Of a DNA stretch of 64,000 bases, positions 16,598 to 24,661 are shown one piece after another. The notes beneath the pieces are model-generated. The model worked only from the letters and a program-made list of their open reading frames with translations, had not been told where the DNA came from and searched no databases. The stretch lies in the NCBI RefSeq assembly GCF_001953875.1, contig NZ_MQUR01000007.1, forward strand, positions 78,142 through 142,141. The letters run 5' to 3'. The stretch's first letter is position 1. Each line of letters begins with the position of its first letter. The stretch is from Streptomyces amritsarensis. Its GTDB lineage: Bacteria; Actinomycetota; Actinomycetes; Streptomycetales; Streptomycetaceae. Made by a program: the position numbers and the translations under genes.

Positions 16598-18694
16598 CTA
16601 CGCCTCGGGCGCGGCCGCGACCTTGCGGGTACGGGTCCGCTTCGGCTTGGCCGGGGCCTCCTCGGCCGCGACGGCGGCTTCGGCGGCGACCGGTGCGGCC
16701 TCCGCGGCCTTGCGGGTGCGGGTCCGCTTCGGCTTGGCCGGGGCCTCCTCGGCCGCGACGGCGGCTTCGGCGGCGACCGGTGCGGCCTCCGCGACCTTGC
16801 GGGTGCGAGTGCGCTTCGGCTTGGCCGGAGCCTCCTCGGCCACGGCCACCGCGGCGGCCTCGGCGACCGGGGTCACCGGCGCGGCCGCGGCCTTGCGGGT
16901 GGTGCGGCGCGCCCGGACCGGCTCGACGGGCGGGGCCATCTGGAAGTCAGGCTCCGGCGCCGTCTCCACGATCCTGCGCGGGCGCCGCGCCCGGACGGGC
17001 GCCGGCTCGGCGAGCGGGACCGTCTGGAAATCCGGCTCCGGGGCGCTCTGAACGACCTTGCGGGTGCGGGTGCGCTTCGGCTTGGCCGGGGCCTCCTCGG
17101 CGACCGGGGCCGCCTCGGCCACGGGAGCCGCAACCACGGGAGCCGCGACCGGCGCCTCGGCCACCGCTGCCGGGGCGGACTGCACCGGCACCGCACCCAC
17201 GCGGGTCCGGCGGCGGCGCGGCCTGCGCGGCTCGTCGCCGGCGGCCGGCTCCTGCGGGGCCTCGGCCACCGGGGACACGGCGGCCTGCTCGGCGCCCAGC
17301 TCGGACCCGCCCCGCGTACGGCGGCGCTGGCGCGGGGTACGGGTACGGGCCGGGCGCTCCTCGGTCACCGTGGCGGCCTGCGCGGAGCGGCCGCCGCGGC
17401 CACCGCGGCCGCCGGTCTCGCCCAGGTCCTCCAGGTCCTCGGCCTTCAGGCCGGCCCGCGTGCGCTCGGCGCGCGGCAGGATGCCCTTGGTGCCGGCCGG
17501 GATGTTCAGCTGCTCGAACAGGTGCGGCGACGTGGAGTACGTCTCGACCGGCTCGTGGAAGTCCAGCTCCAGCGCCTTGTTGATCAGCTGCCAGCGCGGG
17601 ATGTCGTCCCAGTCGACCAGGGTGACGGCGATGCCCTTGTTCCCCGCGCGGCCGGTGCGGCCCACGCGGTGCAGGAAGGTCTTCTCGTCCTCGGGCGTCT
17701 GGTAGTTGATGACGTGGGTCACACCCTCGACGTCGATGCCGCGTGCGGCGACGTCGGTGCACACCAGCACGTCGACCTTGCCGTTGCGGAACGCGCGCAG
17801 GGCCTGCTCGCGCGCGCCCTGGCCCAGGTCGCCGTGGACCGCGCCGGACGCGAAGCCGCGCCGCTCCAGCTGCTCGGCGATGTCGGCCGCCGTGCGCTTG
17901 GTACGGCAGAAGATCATGGCCAGGCCGCGGCCCTCGGCCTGCAGGATGCGGGAGACCAGCTCCGGCTTGTCCATGTTGTGCGCACGGAAGACGTGCTGCG
18001 TGATGTTGGCGACGGTCGCGCCCTCGCCGTCCTCGGAGACGGCGCGGATGTGGGTCGGCTGCGTCATGTACCGGCGGGCCAGGCCGATGACGGCGCCCGG
18101 CATGGTCGCCGAGAACAGCATCGTCTGACGCTTCGCGGGCAGGTGCGCCATGATCTTCTCGACGTCGGGCAGGAAGCCCAGGTCGAGCATCTCGTCGGCC
18201 TCGTCGAGGACGAGCGCGCGGACGCGGGACAGGTCGAGCTTCTTCTGCCCGGCCAGGTCGAGCAGGCGGCCCGGGGTGCCGACGATCACGTCGACGCCCT
18301 TGTTGAGGGCCTCGACCTGGGGCTCGTAGGCGCGGCCGCCGTATATGGCCAGGACGCGGACGTTGCGGACCTTGCCGGCGGTCAACAGGTCGTTGGTGAC
18401 CTGGGTGCACAGCTCGCGGGTCGGAACCACCACGAGGGCCTGCGGGGCGTCGGTCAGCTGGTCGGGCGTGGCCCGGCCGGCCTCGACGTCCGCGGGGACG
18501 ACGACCCGCTCCAGCAGGGGAAGCCCAAAACCGAGCGTCTTGCCGGTTCCGGTCTTGGCCTGGCCGATGACGTCCGTGCCGGAGAGGGCGACGGGGAGGG
18601 TCATCTCCTGGATGGGGAAGGGGGACACGATGCCGACGGCTTCAAGCGCTTCGGCAGTCTCGGGAAAGATCCCGAGGTCTCGGAACGTAGTCAG
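16598..18694 (-). CDS. DEAD-box ATP-dependent RNA helicase, CTG start
   Basis: A 698-residue RNA helicase. The Q motif (GIVSPFPIQ with its upstream Phe in TTFRDLG), Walker A AKTGTGKT, PTREL, Walker B DEAD, SAT, then in the second RecA domain the ARGID and HRVGRTGRAG motifs are all present. Residues from about 390 form a low-complexity basic tail with at least five KPKRTRTRK-type repeats, typical of RNA-binding extensions. No ATG, GTG or TTG gives a complete Q motif; a CTG at 18692-18694, seven bases after AGAGG, does. The GTG at 18628 would cut off the aromatic residue of the Q motif. The role is probably RNA remodelling in ribosome assembly or RNA decay. Confidence 0.9.
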   Translation of the reverse strand: MTTFRDLGIFPETAEALEAVGIVSPFPIQEMTLPVALSGTDVIGQAKTGTGKTLGFGLPLLERVVVPADVEAGRATPDQLTDAPQALVVVPTRELCTQVTNDLLTAGKVRNVRVLAIYGGRAYEPQVEALNKGVDVIVGTPGRLLDLAGQKKLDLSRVRALVLDEADEMLDLGFLPDVEKIMAHLPAKRQTMLFSATMPGAVIGLARRYMTQPTHIRAVSEDGEGATVANITQHVFRAHNMDKPELVSRILQAEGRGLAMIFCRTKRTAADIAEQLERRGFASGAVHGDLGQGAREQALRAFRNGKVDVLVCTDVAARGIDVEGVTHVINYQTPEDEKTFLHRVGRTGRAGNKGIAVTLVDWDDIPRWQLINKALELDFHEPVETYSTSPHLFEQLNIPAGTKGILPRAERTRAGLKAEDLEDLGETGGRGGRGGRSAQAATVTEERPARTRTPRQRRRTRGGSELGAEQAAVSPVAEAPQEPAAGDEPRRPRRRRTRVGAVPVQSAPAAVAEAPVAAPVVAAPVAEAAPVAEEAPAKPKRTRTRKVVQSAPEPDFQTVPLAEPAPVRARRPRRIVETAPEPDFQMAPPVEPVRARRTTRKAAAAPVTPVAEAAAVAVAEEAPAKPKRTRTRKVAEAAPVAAEAAVAAEEAPAKPKRTRTRKAAEAAPVAAEAAVAAEEAPAKPKRTRTRKVAAAPEA
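16633..16806. repeat. Two 87-bp tandem repeats in helicase tail
   Basis: Units 16633-16719 and 16720-16806 differ at a single base, and a diverged third unit follows. Each encodes 29 residues of the helicase C-terminal tail (KPKRTRTRK plus an Ala/Glu-rich stretch). Confidence 0.9.
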
Positions 18695-19075
18695 GGTGCT
18701 GCCTCTTCTGTGAGACGCGGCGCGAGGCGGCGAGGGGGGTCCTACCGTGCTGTGCTTGCAGTACTGCCACGTACGAAGCTGCGCGGGACCACTGGCCTTC
18801 GCTCAAGCGCATCTGCCGCTGAGGGGGCCCCTCGTGGGAGGCGGTACGCATGGACGTACGCACCACACCGAGGGCGGTCGGTTGGAGCCGATCGGGCCAC
18901 CGACCGGGCATCCTCATTCGGATGGCCCGTCGAGTATTCGGCAGGCGCATTACCACTGTACCCCGGAATCGCGCAGGTGTGTCGGGTGAATTCACCGGGT
19001 AGGTGGGTTTAGGTGGACAGGCCGTGCGTAGACGTGGTGCCTTGAGGGGCCATTCGGCGGGCTATTGTGCGGAGC
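18695..19075. other. Divergent region with structured helicase leader
   Basis: This 381-bp gap separates the helicase and the ferritin-like gene. On the minus strand TACAGT near 18955 may be the helicase -10 box, giving a 5' leader of about 250 bases. That leader contains stems ggtcggt/accgacc (18876-18882 with 18899-18905) and a bulged gaccgggcatcc/ggatggcccgtc hairpin (about 18902-18932). On the plus strand TTGAGG (19042-19047) and TATTGT (19063-19068) end seven bases before the next ATG. No gene was found. Confidence 0.45.
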
Positions 19076-19834
19076 ATGCCGACCGTAGAAAACGCCTCGC
19101 CCGCCGACGACAGCAACCCCGCCGAGGCCACGGGGATCGCCTCGCAGGACTGGGCGGCCGCCTCTGCCTCGCCGCAGTACCGGGCCGCCGTCGTGGACCT
19201 GCTCGGCGCGCTCGCCTACGGGGAGCTCGCGGCCTTCGAGCGCCTTGCGGAGGACGCGAAGCTCGCGCCCACCCTGGACGACAAGGCCGAGCTCGCCGCG
19301 ATGGCCTCCGCCGAATTCCACCACTTCGAGCGGCTGCGCGACCGCCTCACGAAGATCGAGGCCGAGCCCACCGCCGCCATGGAGCCCTTCGCCCAGGGCG
19401 TCGACGCCTTCCACCGCCAGACCGCCCCGTCGGACTGGCTGGAGGGCCTGGTCAAGGCGTACGTCGGCGACTCCATCGCCAGTGACTTCTACCGCGAGGT
19501 CGCCTCCCACCTCGACACCGACACCCGCGCCCTCGTGCTCGGTGTGCTCGACGACACCGGCCACGGAAACTTCGCCGTCGAGAAGGTGCGCGCCGCGATC
19601 GAGGCCGACCCCCGCTGCGGCGGCCGCCTCGCGCTGTGGGCCCGCCGCCTGATGGGCGAGGCCCTCTCGCAGGCCCAGCGCGTGGTCGCCGAGCGCGACG
19701 CCCTCTCGACCATGCTGGTCGGAGGCGTCGACGGGATGGCGGCCGGCTTCGACCTCGCGGCCGTCGGCGAGATGTTCACCCGGATCACCAAGGCCCACAC
19801 CAAGCGGATGGCGGCCCTCGGCCTCGCCGCCTGA
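19076..19834 (+). CDS. Ferritin-like fold protein
   Basis: A 252-residue, mostly helical protein of the ferritin-like superfamily, with relatives among MiaE-like tRNA hydroxylases. Glu and His residues suitable for a di-iron site occur in helices around YGELAAFERLAEDA, ASAEFHHFERL and the later DDTGHGNFAVEKV, but the full E-ExxH set is not certain. It is a conserved actinobacterial family without an established reaction. The ATG lies seven bases after a TATTGT -10-like box, so the transcript may be leaderless. Confidence 0.8.
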   Translation: MPTVENASPADDSNPAEATGIASQDWAAASASPQYRAAVVDLLGALAYGELAAFERLAEDAKLAPTLDDKAELAAMASAEFHHFERLRDRLTKIEAEPTAAMEPFAQGVDAFHRQTAPSDWLEGLVKAYVGDSIASDFYREVASHLDTDTRALVLGVLDDTGHGNFAVEKVRAAIEADPRCGGRLALWARRLMGEALSQAQRVVAERDALSTMLVGGVDGMAAGFDLAAVGEMFTRITKAHTKRMAALGLAA

Positions 19835-19850
19835 CCGGTCCCCGTACGTC

Positions 19851-19887
19851 GTCGGCCCCGGCGCGCCGTGTGCGCGCCGGGGCCGAC
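19851..19887. terminator. Bidirectional terminator hairpin
   Basis: A 16-bp perfect stem (gtcggccccggcgcgc / gcgcgccggggccgac) with loop cgtgt, between the ferritin-like gene and the convergent 19931 gene. Confidence 0.8.
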
Positions 19888-19930
19888 GTACGCGGTCCCG
19901 GGAGCGGGCCTCACGGCCCGGCTTCAGGGA

Positions 19931-20233
19931 TCACCCCCGCGACGGGAGCGAAAACGGAGCCCCGTGGGGACGCCTGCGGGGCCCGCGGGCCGGACGGAGC
20001 AGCAGGGACAGCACCACGGCGGACACCAGCACGGCGCCGATCAGCGTGGCCAACAGCGTGGAGTGCCCGGGGCCGAGCGCGAAACGGGTGAGATAGGCCC
20101 CGAACAGTGCTCCCAGCACCCCGCTGACCAGCACCACGCGCCGAGAGGGAAGTCGGGACTCGAGCCTTCGGACGGCTGCGGCGGACAGGGCGAGCCCCAG
20201 CAGTGCGGAGCCGAGCACTTCCATCAGCAGCAT
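19931..20233 (-). CDS. Small conserved membrane protein
   Basis: A 100-residue protein with three hydrophobic segments (VLGSALLGLALSAAAV, VVLVSGVLGALFGAYL, LLATLIGAVLVSAVVLSLLL) and a basic C-terminal tail. The layout resembles small GlsB/YeaQ-type membrane proteins, but the signature Gly pattern is not clear, so it stays hypothetical. The ATG at 20233 was preferred to 20269 because GGGAGAG sits five bases upstream. Confidence 0.72.
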   Translation of the reverse strand: MLLMEVLGSALLGLALSAAAVRRLESRLPSRRVVLVSGVLGALFGAYLTRFALGPGHSTLLATLIGAVLVSAVVLSLLLRPARGPRRRPHGAPFSLPSRG

Positions 20234-20297
20234 CAGGTCTCTCCCATACGTCAGGGCAAACCGGGTCACTGCGGTCCTACCCGAAGCGGAAGAAAGA

Positions 20298-20333
20298 GAA
20301 ACGGCCCGGTGGAATCAACCACCGGGCCGTTTC
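20298..20333 (-). terminator. Terminator of DUF3107 gene
   Basis: A 15-bp perfect stem (gaaacggcccggtgg / ccaccgggccgtttc) with loop aatcaa, followed on the minus strand by a T-rich run (tctctttcttcc). This is a classical intrinsic terminator, unusually good for Streptomyces. Confidence 0.85.
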
Positions 20334-20342
20334 CGACAGTTC

Positions 20343-20570
20343 TCAGAGCGCCCCGAAACCGACCTTGCGCGTGGTCGGCTCACCCAGGTCGACGTACGAC
20401 AGGCGGTCGGACGGCACCAGGACCTTGCGGCCCTTGTTGTCGGTGAGGCTCAGCAGCGGCTCGTTGCCGGACAGCGCCGCGCTGACGATGCTCTCCAGCT
20501 CCTCGGCGCTCAGGTCGCTCTCCAGCACGATCTCCCGGGGTGCGTGCTGCACGCCGATCTTGACCTCCAC
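20343..20570 (-). CDS. DUF3107 protein
   Basis: A 75-residue protein starting MEVKIGVQHAPREIVLES and ending TTRKVGFGAL, which fits the small actinobacterial DUF3107 family (ATP-binding protein in some annotations, without proof). It is soluble and acidic in the middle (SAEELESIVSAAL). The gene is monocistronic with its own strong terminator. Confidence 0.88.
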   Translation of the reverse strand: MEVKIGVQHAPREIVLESDLSAEELESIVSAALSGNEPLLSLTDNKGRKVLVPSDRLSYVDLGEPTTRKVGFGAL

Positions 20571-20747
20571 GGCTTTGTCCCTCCGACGATCCGGTTCGCG
20601 CGATCAGCCGCGCCGTACGCGGTCCACATTAGCCCGCCAGAGGGGATGCGGACCGCGCACAGCGGACACGCTCGCAGCGAACACCGGCGGGGGCCTCGCG
20701 GGAGCCGCGCCGCGGCGGCCGCGGCGGCCGCGTCGGCCGTCGGGCCG

Positions 20748-21386
20748 TCAGGATTCGGTGCCGTGCAGCGGGAAGCCGGCGATGCCGCGCCAGGCGAGCG
20801 AGGTCAGCAGGCCGACCGCCGTCTCACGGGCGACCGGGCTCTCGCTGGACAGCCAGTAGCGGGCCACCACCTGCGACACCCCGCCCAGGCCCACGGCCAG
20901 CAGCATCGACTCGTCCTTGGACAGGCCGGTGTCCTCGGCGATGACGTCGGAAATGGCCTCCGCGCACTGGAGCGAGACGCGGTCGACGCGCTCACGCACC
21001 GCGGGCTCGTTGGTCAGGTCGGACTCGAAGACCAGCCGGAAGGCGCCGCCCTCGTCCTCCACGTACGCGAAGTAGGCGTCCATGGTGGCGGCCACGCGCA
21101 GCTTGTTGTCCGTCGTCGACGCGAGCGCCGTGCGCACCGCCAGCAGCAGCGCCTCGCAGTGCTGGTCCAGCAGGGCCAGGTACAGGTCGAGCTTGCCGGG
21201 GAAGTGCTGGTACAGCACCGGCTTGCTCACCCCGGCGCGCTCGGCGATGTCGTCCATCGCGGCCGCGTGGTAACCCTGGGCGACGAAGACCTCCTGGGCC
21301 GCGCCCAGCAGCTGGTTGCGCCGGGCCCGGCGCGGCAGTCGCGTGCCCCGCGGACGCGCTGCCTCGGTCTGCTCGATGGCTGTCAC
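20748..21386 (-). CDS. TetR family transcriptional regulator
   Basis: A 212-residue repressor-type regulator. The N-terminal helix-turn-helix (QLLGAAQEVFVAQGYHAAAM then DDIAERAGVSKPVLYQHF) occupies about residues 20-65, and the C-terminal ligand-binding domain is all-helical. It closely resembles the conserved actinobacterial TetR beside DUF3107 (compare Rv3208). The ligand and targets are unknown. The GTG at 21386 follows gggaggcgg, a better start than 21437. Confidence 0.88.
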   Translation of the reverse strand: MTAIEQTEAARPRGTRLPRRARRNQLLGAAQEVFVAQGYHAAAMDDIAERAGVSKPVLYQHFPGKLDLYLALLDQHCEALLLAVRTALASTTDNKLRVAATMDAYFAYVEDEGGAFRLVFESDLTNEPAVRERVDRVSLQCAEAISDVIAEDTGLSKDESMLLAVGLGGVSQVVARYWLSSESPVARETAVGLLTSLAWRGIAGFPLHGTES

Positions 21387-21532
21387 GCCGCCTCCCACTT
21401 TCTCTCGGAACACAGGCGCTCTGCGCCGCGCCGCCATCGTACTTTTCGGTAACCGAATCTGGGGGGTCCAAGCCGAGTTTTCTCGCGGTACGGACGGCCG
21501 GAGGCGCTGGTCAGCGGTCGGTCGACGCTCGC

Positions 21533-21748
21533 TCAGCGGTAGTCGTCCTCGTCCAGCTGCACCACGCGTGCCTGCTCGGCGGCATCGCCGTCCGCGGCCT
21601 GGCCCGCCTCGCGGCCGGTGTCGGGGTCGTCGTCGCCGGGGCGGAGATCGGCCTGCTGCTCCGCCACATCCGCCTCGGGCGCCTCAGGATCGAGGGATTC
21701 CGCAAACCGCTCCCGGAAGGTGTCCGGCTCCGCAGGGTCGACAGTCAT
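21533..21748 (-). CDS. Small acidic conserved hypothetical protein
   Basis: A 71-residue, highly acidic protein (MTVDPAEPDTFRERFAESLD at the N-terminus, LDEDDYR at the end) with no hydrophobic segment and probably little fixed structure. The ATG at 21748 follows AGGGGAG. Similar acidic short proteins are common in this position in Streptomyces. No function is known. Confidence 0.68.
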   Translation of the reverse strand: MTVDPAEPDTFRERFAESLDPEAPEADVAEQQADLRPGDDDPDTGREAGQAADGDAAEQARVVQLDEDDYR

Positions 21749-21880
21749 GCCGCTCCCCTCGCTTCCTTGTGTCACTTACGAGCCTAGGAGGATCGGGGAG
21801 GCGCCGCTATGCGGATCCGCGATGAGACTGTGACCGCGAACACAACAAGTGGAACGTGATCGTCTCGTAACATTGCCCGC

Positions 21881-22876
21881 ATGTCTTCGACCGAGCTGCC
21901 GGGCGTACGGTCCGCCGCCGAGCCGTCCTCCCCCTCAGGAGCGGTCCGGCTGGCCGACGGGGAGCAGCTGCGCACCGCCGCGCTGCCCGGGCTGGAACTG
22001 GCCGTCCGGGTGCGCCCGCCCCGACGCGACGGCCTGCCGCCCGCCCTGTTCGTGCACGGCCTCGGCGGTTCCTCGCAGAACTGGTCGGCGCTGATGGAGC
22101 AGCTGGCGGACACCGTCGACGGCGAGGCCGTGGACCTGCCCGGCTTCGGATGGTCCCCGCCGCCCGCGGACCGCGACTACTCCGTCACCGCGTTCGCGCG
22201 GGCCGTCATCCGCCACCTCGACGCCGCCGGGCGCGGGCCGGTCCACCTCTTCGGCAACTCCCTCGGCGGCGCCGTCTCCACCCGGGTCGCGGCCGTCCGC
22301 CCCGACCTCGTACGCACCCTGACGCTCGTCTCGCCCGCCCTCCCCGAGCTGCGCGTGCAGCGGTCGGCCGTGCCGACCGCGCTGCTGGCCCTGCCCGGGG
22401 TGGCCGCGCTCTTCAGCCGGATGACCCAGGGCCTCAGCGCCGAACAGCGCACCCGCGGGGTGACGGACCTCTGTTACGGAGACCCCTCCCGGGTGACTCC
22501 CGAAGGGTTCCGCAACGCCGTGGAGGAGATGGAGCGCCGGATGGCGCTGCCGTACTTCTGGGACGCGATGACCCGCACCTCGCGCGGCATCGTCGACGCC
22601 TACACCCTCGGCGGCCAGCACGGACTGTGGCGCCAGGCGCAGCGGGTGCTCGCACCGTCGCTGCTGGTCTACGGTGGCCGGGACCAACTGGTCTCGTACC
22701 GCATGGCGCACAAGGCGGCCGCGGCCTTCCGGGGTTCGCGGCTGCTGACCCTGCCCGAGGCCGGGCACGTGGCGATGATGGAGTACCCCGAGGCGGTGGC
22801 CGCCGCCTTCACGGAGCTGCTGCGCGACACCGGCGCAGGGGCTGCGGTCCGGGACACCGAAGACGGCAGGGGCTGA
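21881..22876 (+). CDS. Alpha/beta hydrolase
   Basis: A 331-residue hydrolase. Features in order: oxyanion HGLGGSSQNW near residue 60, nucleophile elbow GNSLGGAV near residue 127 (Ser129), acid in YGGRDQLVS and His in PEAGHVAMME near the C-terminus. It resembles meta-cleavage hydrolases and bromoperoxidase-like esterases. There is no signal peptide; the substrate is unknown. It ends five bases before the DUF3152 gene, so the two form an operon. Confidence 0.86.
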   Translation: MSSTELPGVRSAAEPSSPSGAVRLADGEQLRTAALPGLELAVRVRPPRRDGLPPALFVHGLGGSSQNWSALMEQLADTVDGEAVDLPGFGWSPPPADRDYSVTAFARAVIRHLDAAGRGPVHLFGNSLGGAVSTRVAAVRPDLVRTLTLVSPALPELRVQRSAVPTALLALPGVAALFSRMTQGLSAEQRTRGVTDLCYGDPSRVTPEGFRNAVEEMERRMALPYFWDAMTRTSRGIVDAYTLGGQHGLWRQAQRVLAPSLLVYGGRDQLVSYRMAHKAAAAFRGSRLLTLPEAGHVAMMEYPEAVAAAFTELLRDTGAGAAVRDTEDGRG

Positions 22877-22881
22877 GGGCC

Positions 22882-24315
22882 GTGGGACGACACAGTCGAA
22901 AATCCGGGGCGCCCGCTCCGGAGCCAGCTCCGGCGCCGGCGCCTTCAGCAGCGCGCCCGCAGGCGCAGCAGCCGGATCCCGCCGCGTACGAGGACCGGTT
23001 CGCGTACGACGCGTACGACGCGTCCGGCGACGACGTCTTCGGCAACGGCGACCCGTTCGCCGGGTGGCCCGAGCCGACCGTCACGCACCACGGCTACGTC
23101 TCCCAGGACCGCCCCGCCGCCGGCGAGCGGGCCGGCGGCCACCCCCAGCAGTACGAGACCGGCGGCGCCTGGGGGGCCGGAGCCGACTCCGTGTACGGGG
23201 ACTGGCGCGGCGTACCCCGCCCGCGCTTCGGTGGCGACCCCGCGCCCGCGGCACGGGCGGCGGCCCCCGCCGCCCCCCGGGACTACGACACGCCGGCCTT
23301 CGGCACCCCTGCGGTGGGCTTCCCGCAGGTCACGTTCGACCAGCCGGCTCCCCAGGCCGCGCCCCCGGCCGCGCCGGACCCCGTCACCTCCACCGGCTCG
23401 CACCGCCTCGTGCCCGGCCCCCGGCTGCCGGCCGATGCCGTCGAGGAGCGGCCCGCCTCCGGCCGCGGCAGGAAGGCCCTGGCGTACACCGGGATGGCCG
23501 CGGCCGCGGTCACCACGGTCCTCGCGGTGGTCGTCGCCGGCCAGGGGTTCCTCGACACGGACGCCGACGAGGCCAGGGCCGGCGCGCCCGCGGCCACCGA
23601 CAAGGACCGCAGCGACACGGCCGCCTCCCGCTCCGACGGCCGGCCCACCCCGAACGGCGGCGCGGCCGTCCCCGTCGCGCCGCCCGCCGCCGCGCCCGCC
23701 CCCGCGCCCGAGCTGACCTACGAACAGCAGATGGCCGCGCAGCTGCCCCTCGACCCGAAGCTGGCCGGGCCCGGGACCTTCGACACCGTGCCGGGCGTGG
23801 CCAAGGCCCCCGGCAAGGGCAAGATCGTGCGCTACCGGGTCGACGTCGAGCAGGGCCTGGGCCTGGACCCGCAGCTCTTCGCCGAGGCCGTCCACCGCAC
23901 CCTCAACGACGACCGCAGCTGGGGCCACGGCGGCACGAAGACCTTCGAGCGGGTGCCGGGCGGCGAGGCGGACTTCGTGATCACCCTCGCCAGCCCGGGC
24001 ACCACGGGCGTCTGGTGCGCCAAGTCCGGCCTCGACACGGTCGTCGGCAACGTGTCCTGCGACGCGGCGACGACCGAGCGGGTGATGATCAACGCCTTCC
24101 GGTGGGCGCAGGGTTCCGAGACCTACGGTCCGGACCAGATGTTCGCCTACCGCCAGATGCTCATCAACCACGAGGTCGGCCACCGGCTCGGCCACGGCCA
24201 CGTCAACTGCCGCACGCCCGGCGCGCTCGCCCCGGTCATGCAGCAGCAGACCAAGTCCCTCAACATCGACGGCATTCAATGCCGGCCCAACCCCTGGGCG
24301 TTTCCCGGGAATTGA
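22882..24315 (+). CDS. DUF3152 membrane-anchored zincin-like protein
   Basis: A 477-residue protein starting at a GTG five bases after the hydrolase stop. A long Pro/Ala-rich cytoplasmic segment (about 190 residues) precedes one transmembrane helix (AYTGMAAAAVTTVLAVVVAG), a second Ala/Pro linker and the extracytoplasmic DUF3152 domain. That domain contains NHEVGHRLGHGHVNC with His430 first: the HExxHxxGxxH pattern of metzincin-type zinc peptidases. The family is actinobacterial and, as far as I know, not biochemically proven. A secreted or surface metallopeptidase is likely, acting at the cell wall. Confidence 0.87.
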   Translation: MGRHSRKSGAPAPEPAPAPAPSAARPQAQQPDPAAYEDRFAYDAYDASGDDVFGNGDPFAGWPEPTVTHHGYVSQDRPAAGERAGGHPQQYETGGAWGAGADSVYGDWRGVPRPRFGGDPAPAARAAAPAAPRDYDTPAFGTPAVGFPQVTFDQPAPQAAPPAAPDPVTSTGSHRLVPGPRLPADAVEERPASGRGRKALAYTGMAAAAVTTVLAVVVAGQGFLDTDADEARAGAPAATDKDRSDTAASRSDGRPTPNGGAAVPVAPPAAAPAPAPELTYEQQMAAQLPLDPKLAGPGTFDTVPGVAKAPGKGKIVRYRVDVEQGLGLDPQLFAEAVHRTLNDDRSWGHGGTKTFERVPGGEADFVITLASPGTTGVWCAKSGLDTVVGNVSCDAATTERVMINAFRWAQGSETYGPDQMFAYRQMLINHEVGHRLGHGHVNCRTPGALAPVMQQQTKSLNIDGIQCRPNPWAFPGN

Positions 24316-24347
24316 CGCAGTGTCCGGTGTGTGGGCCGGTGTTCGCG

Positions 24348-24377
24348 TTGACAAGGTGTCCGATCATCGGCCATCGT
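24348..24377 (+). promoter_or_regulatory. Promoter for leader-peptide gene and opp operon
   Basis: A perfect TTGACA (24348-24353), an 18-base spacer and CATCGT (24372-24377). The next ATG is eight bases on, so the leader ORF would be leaderless. Confidence 0.55.
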
Positions 24378-24384
24378 TCTGCGC

Positions 24385-24480
24385 ATGTCGCACCGCCACA
24401 CCCTGACCGCGAGCGCCGCCATTGAGCTGGCGCTCCTCGGTGTGGCCGCGCACAGCGTGGCCGACATCTCCTGTCGCTGA
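24385..24480 (+). CDS. Candidate leader peptide, 31 residues
   Basis: A short ORF beginning MSHRHTLTASAA and ending VADISCR, in the otherwise empty 346-bp gap before the oligopeptide ABC operon. It has no Shine-Dalgarno sequence but starts about eight bases after a TTGACA/CATCGT promoter, as for a leaderless message. It ends 181 bases before the binding-protein start. Actinobacteria often have tiny Cys-containing leader peptides ending CR before transport or sulfur genes; this one has one Cys and is not a clear member of a named family. It may regulate the operon by attenuation or be incidental. Confidence 0.5.
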   Translation: MSHRHTLTASAAIELALLGVAAHSVADISCR

Positions 24481-24661
24481 CGCCGGCCCGACCGCGCAGC
24501 GACCCTTTCCGTCCTTTTCGTGACGCCGCCGCGCCCGGGCACGCCCATGCCCGCAGGTGCGGCTTCCTCCTGTCCGGTGCCGGTCCGCTCCGCTGCCGCC
24601 GCCGACCGCCGCCCCTCGCGTGGCCCTTCCGTTCTCCTTCACGCCGAGAGGTCCTTCTCCG

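Noticed and set aside
15707..19012. A 1101-codon open frame on the plus strand opposite the hydrolase and helicase
   Set aside because: It is antisense to two genes with complete motifs, and its translation has no recognisable feature.
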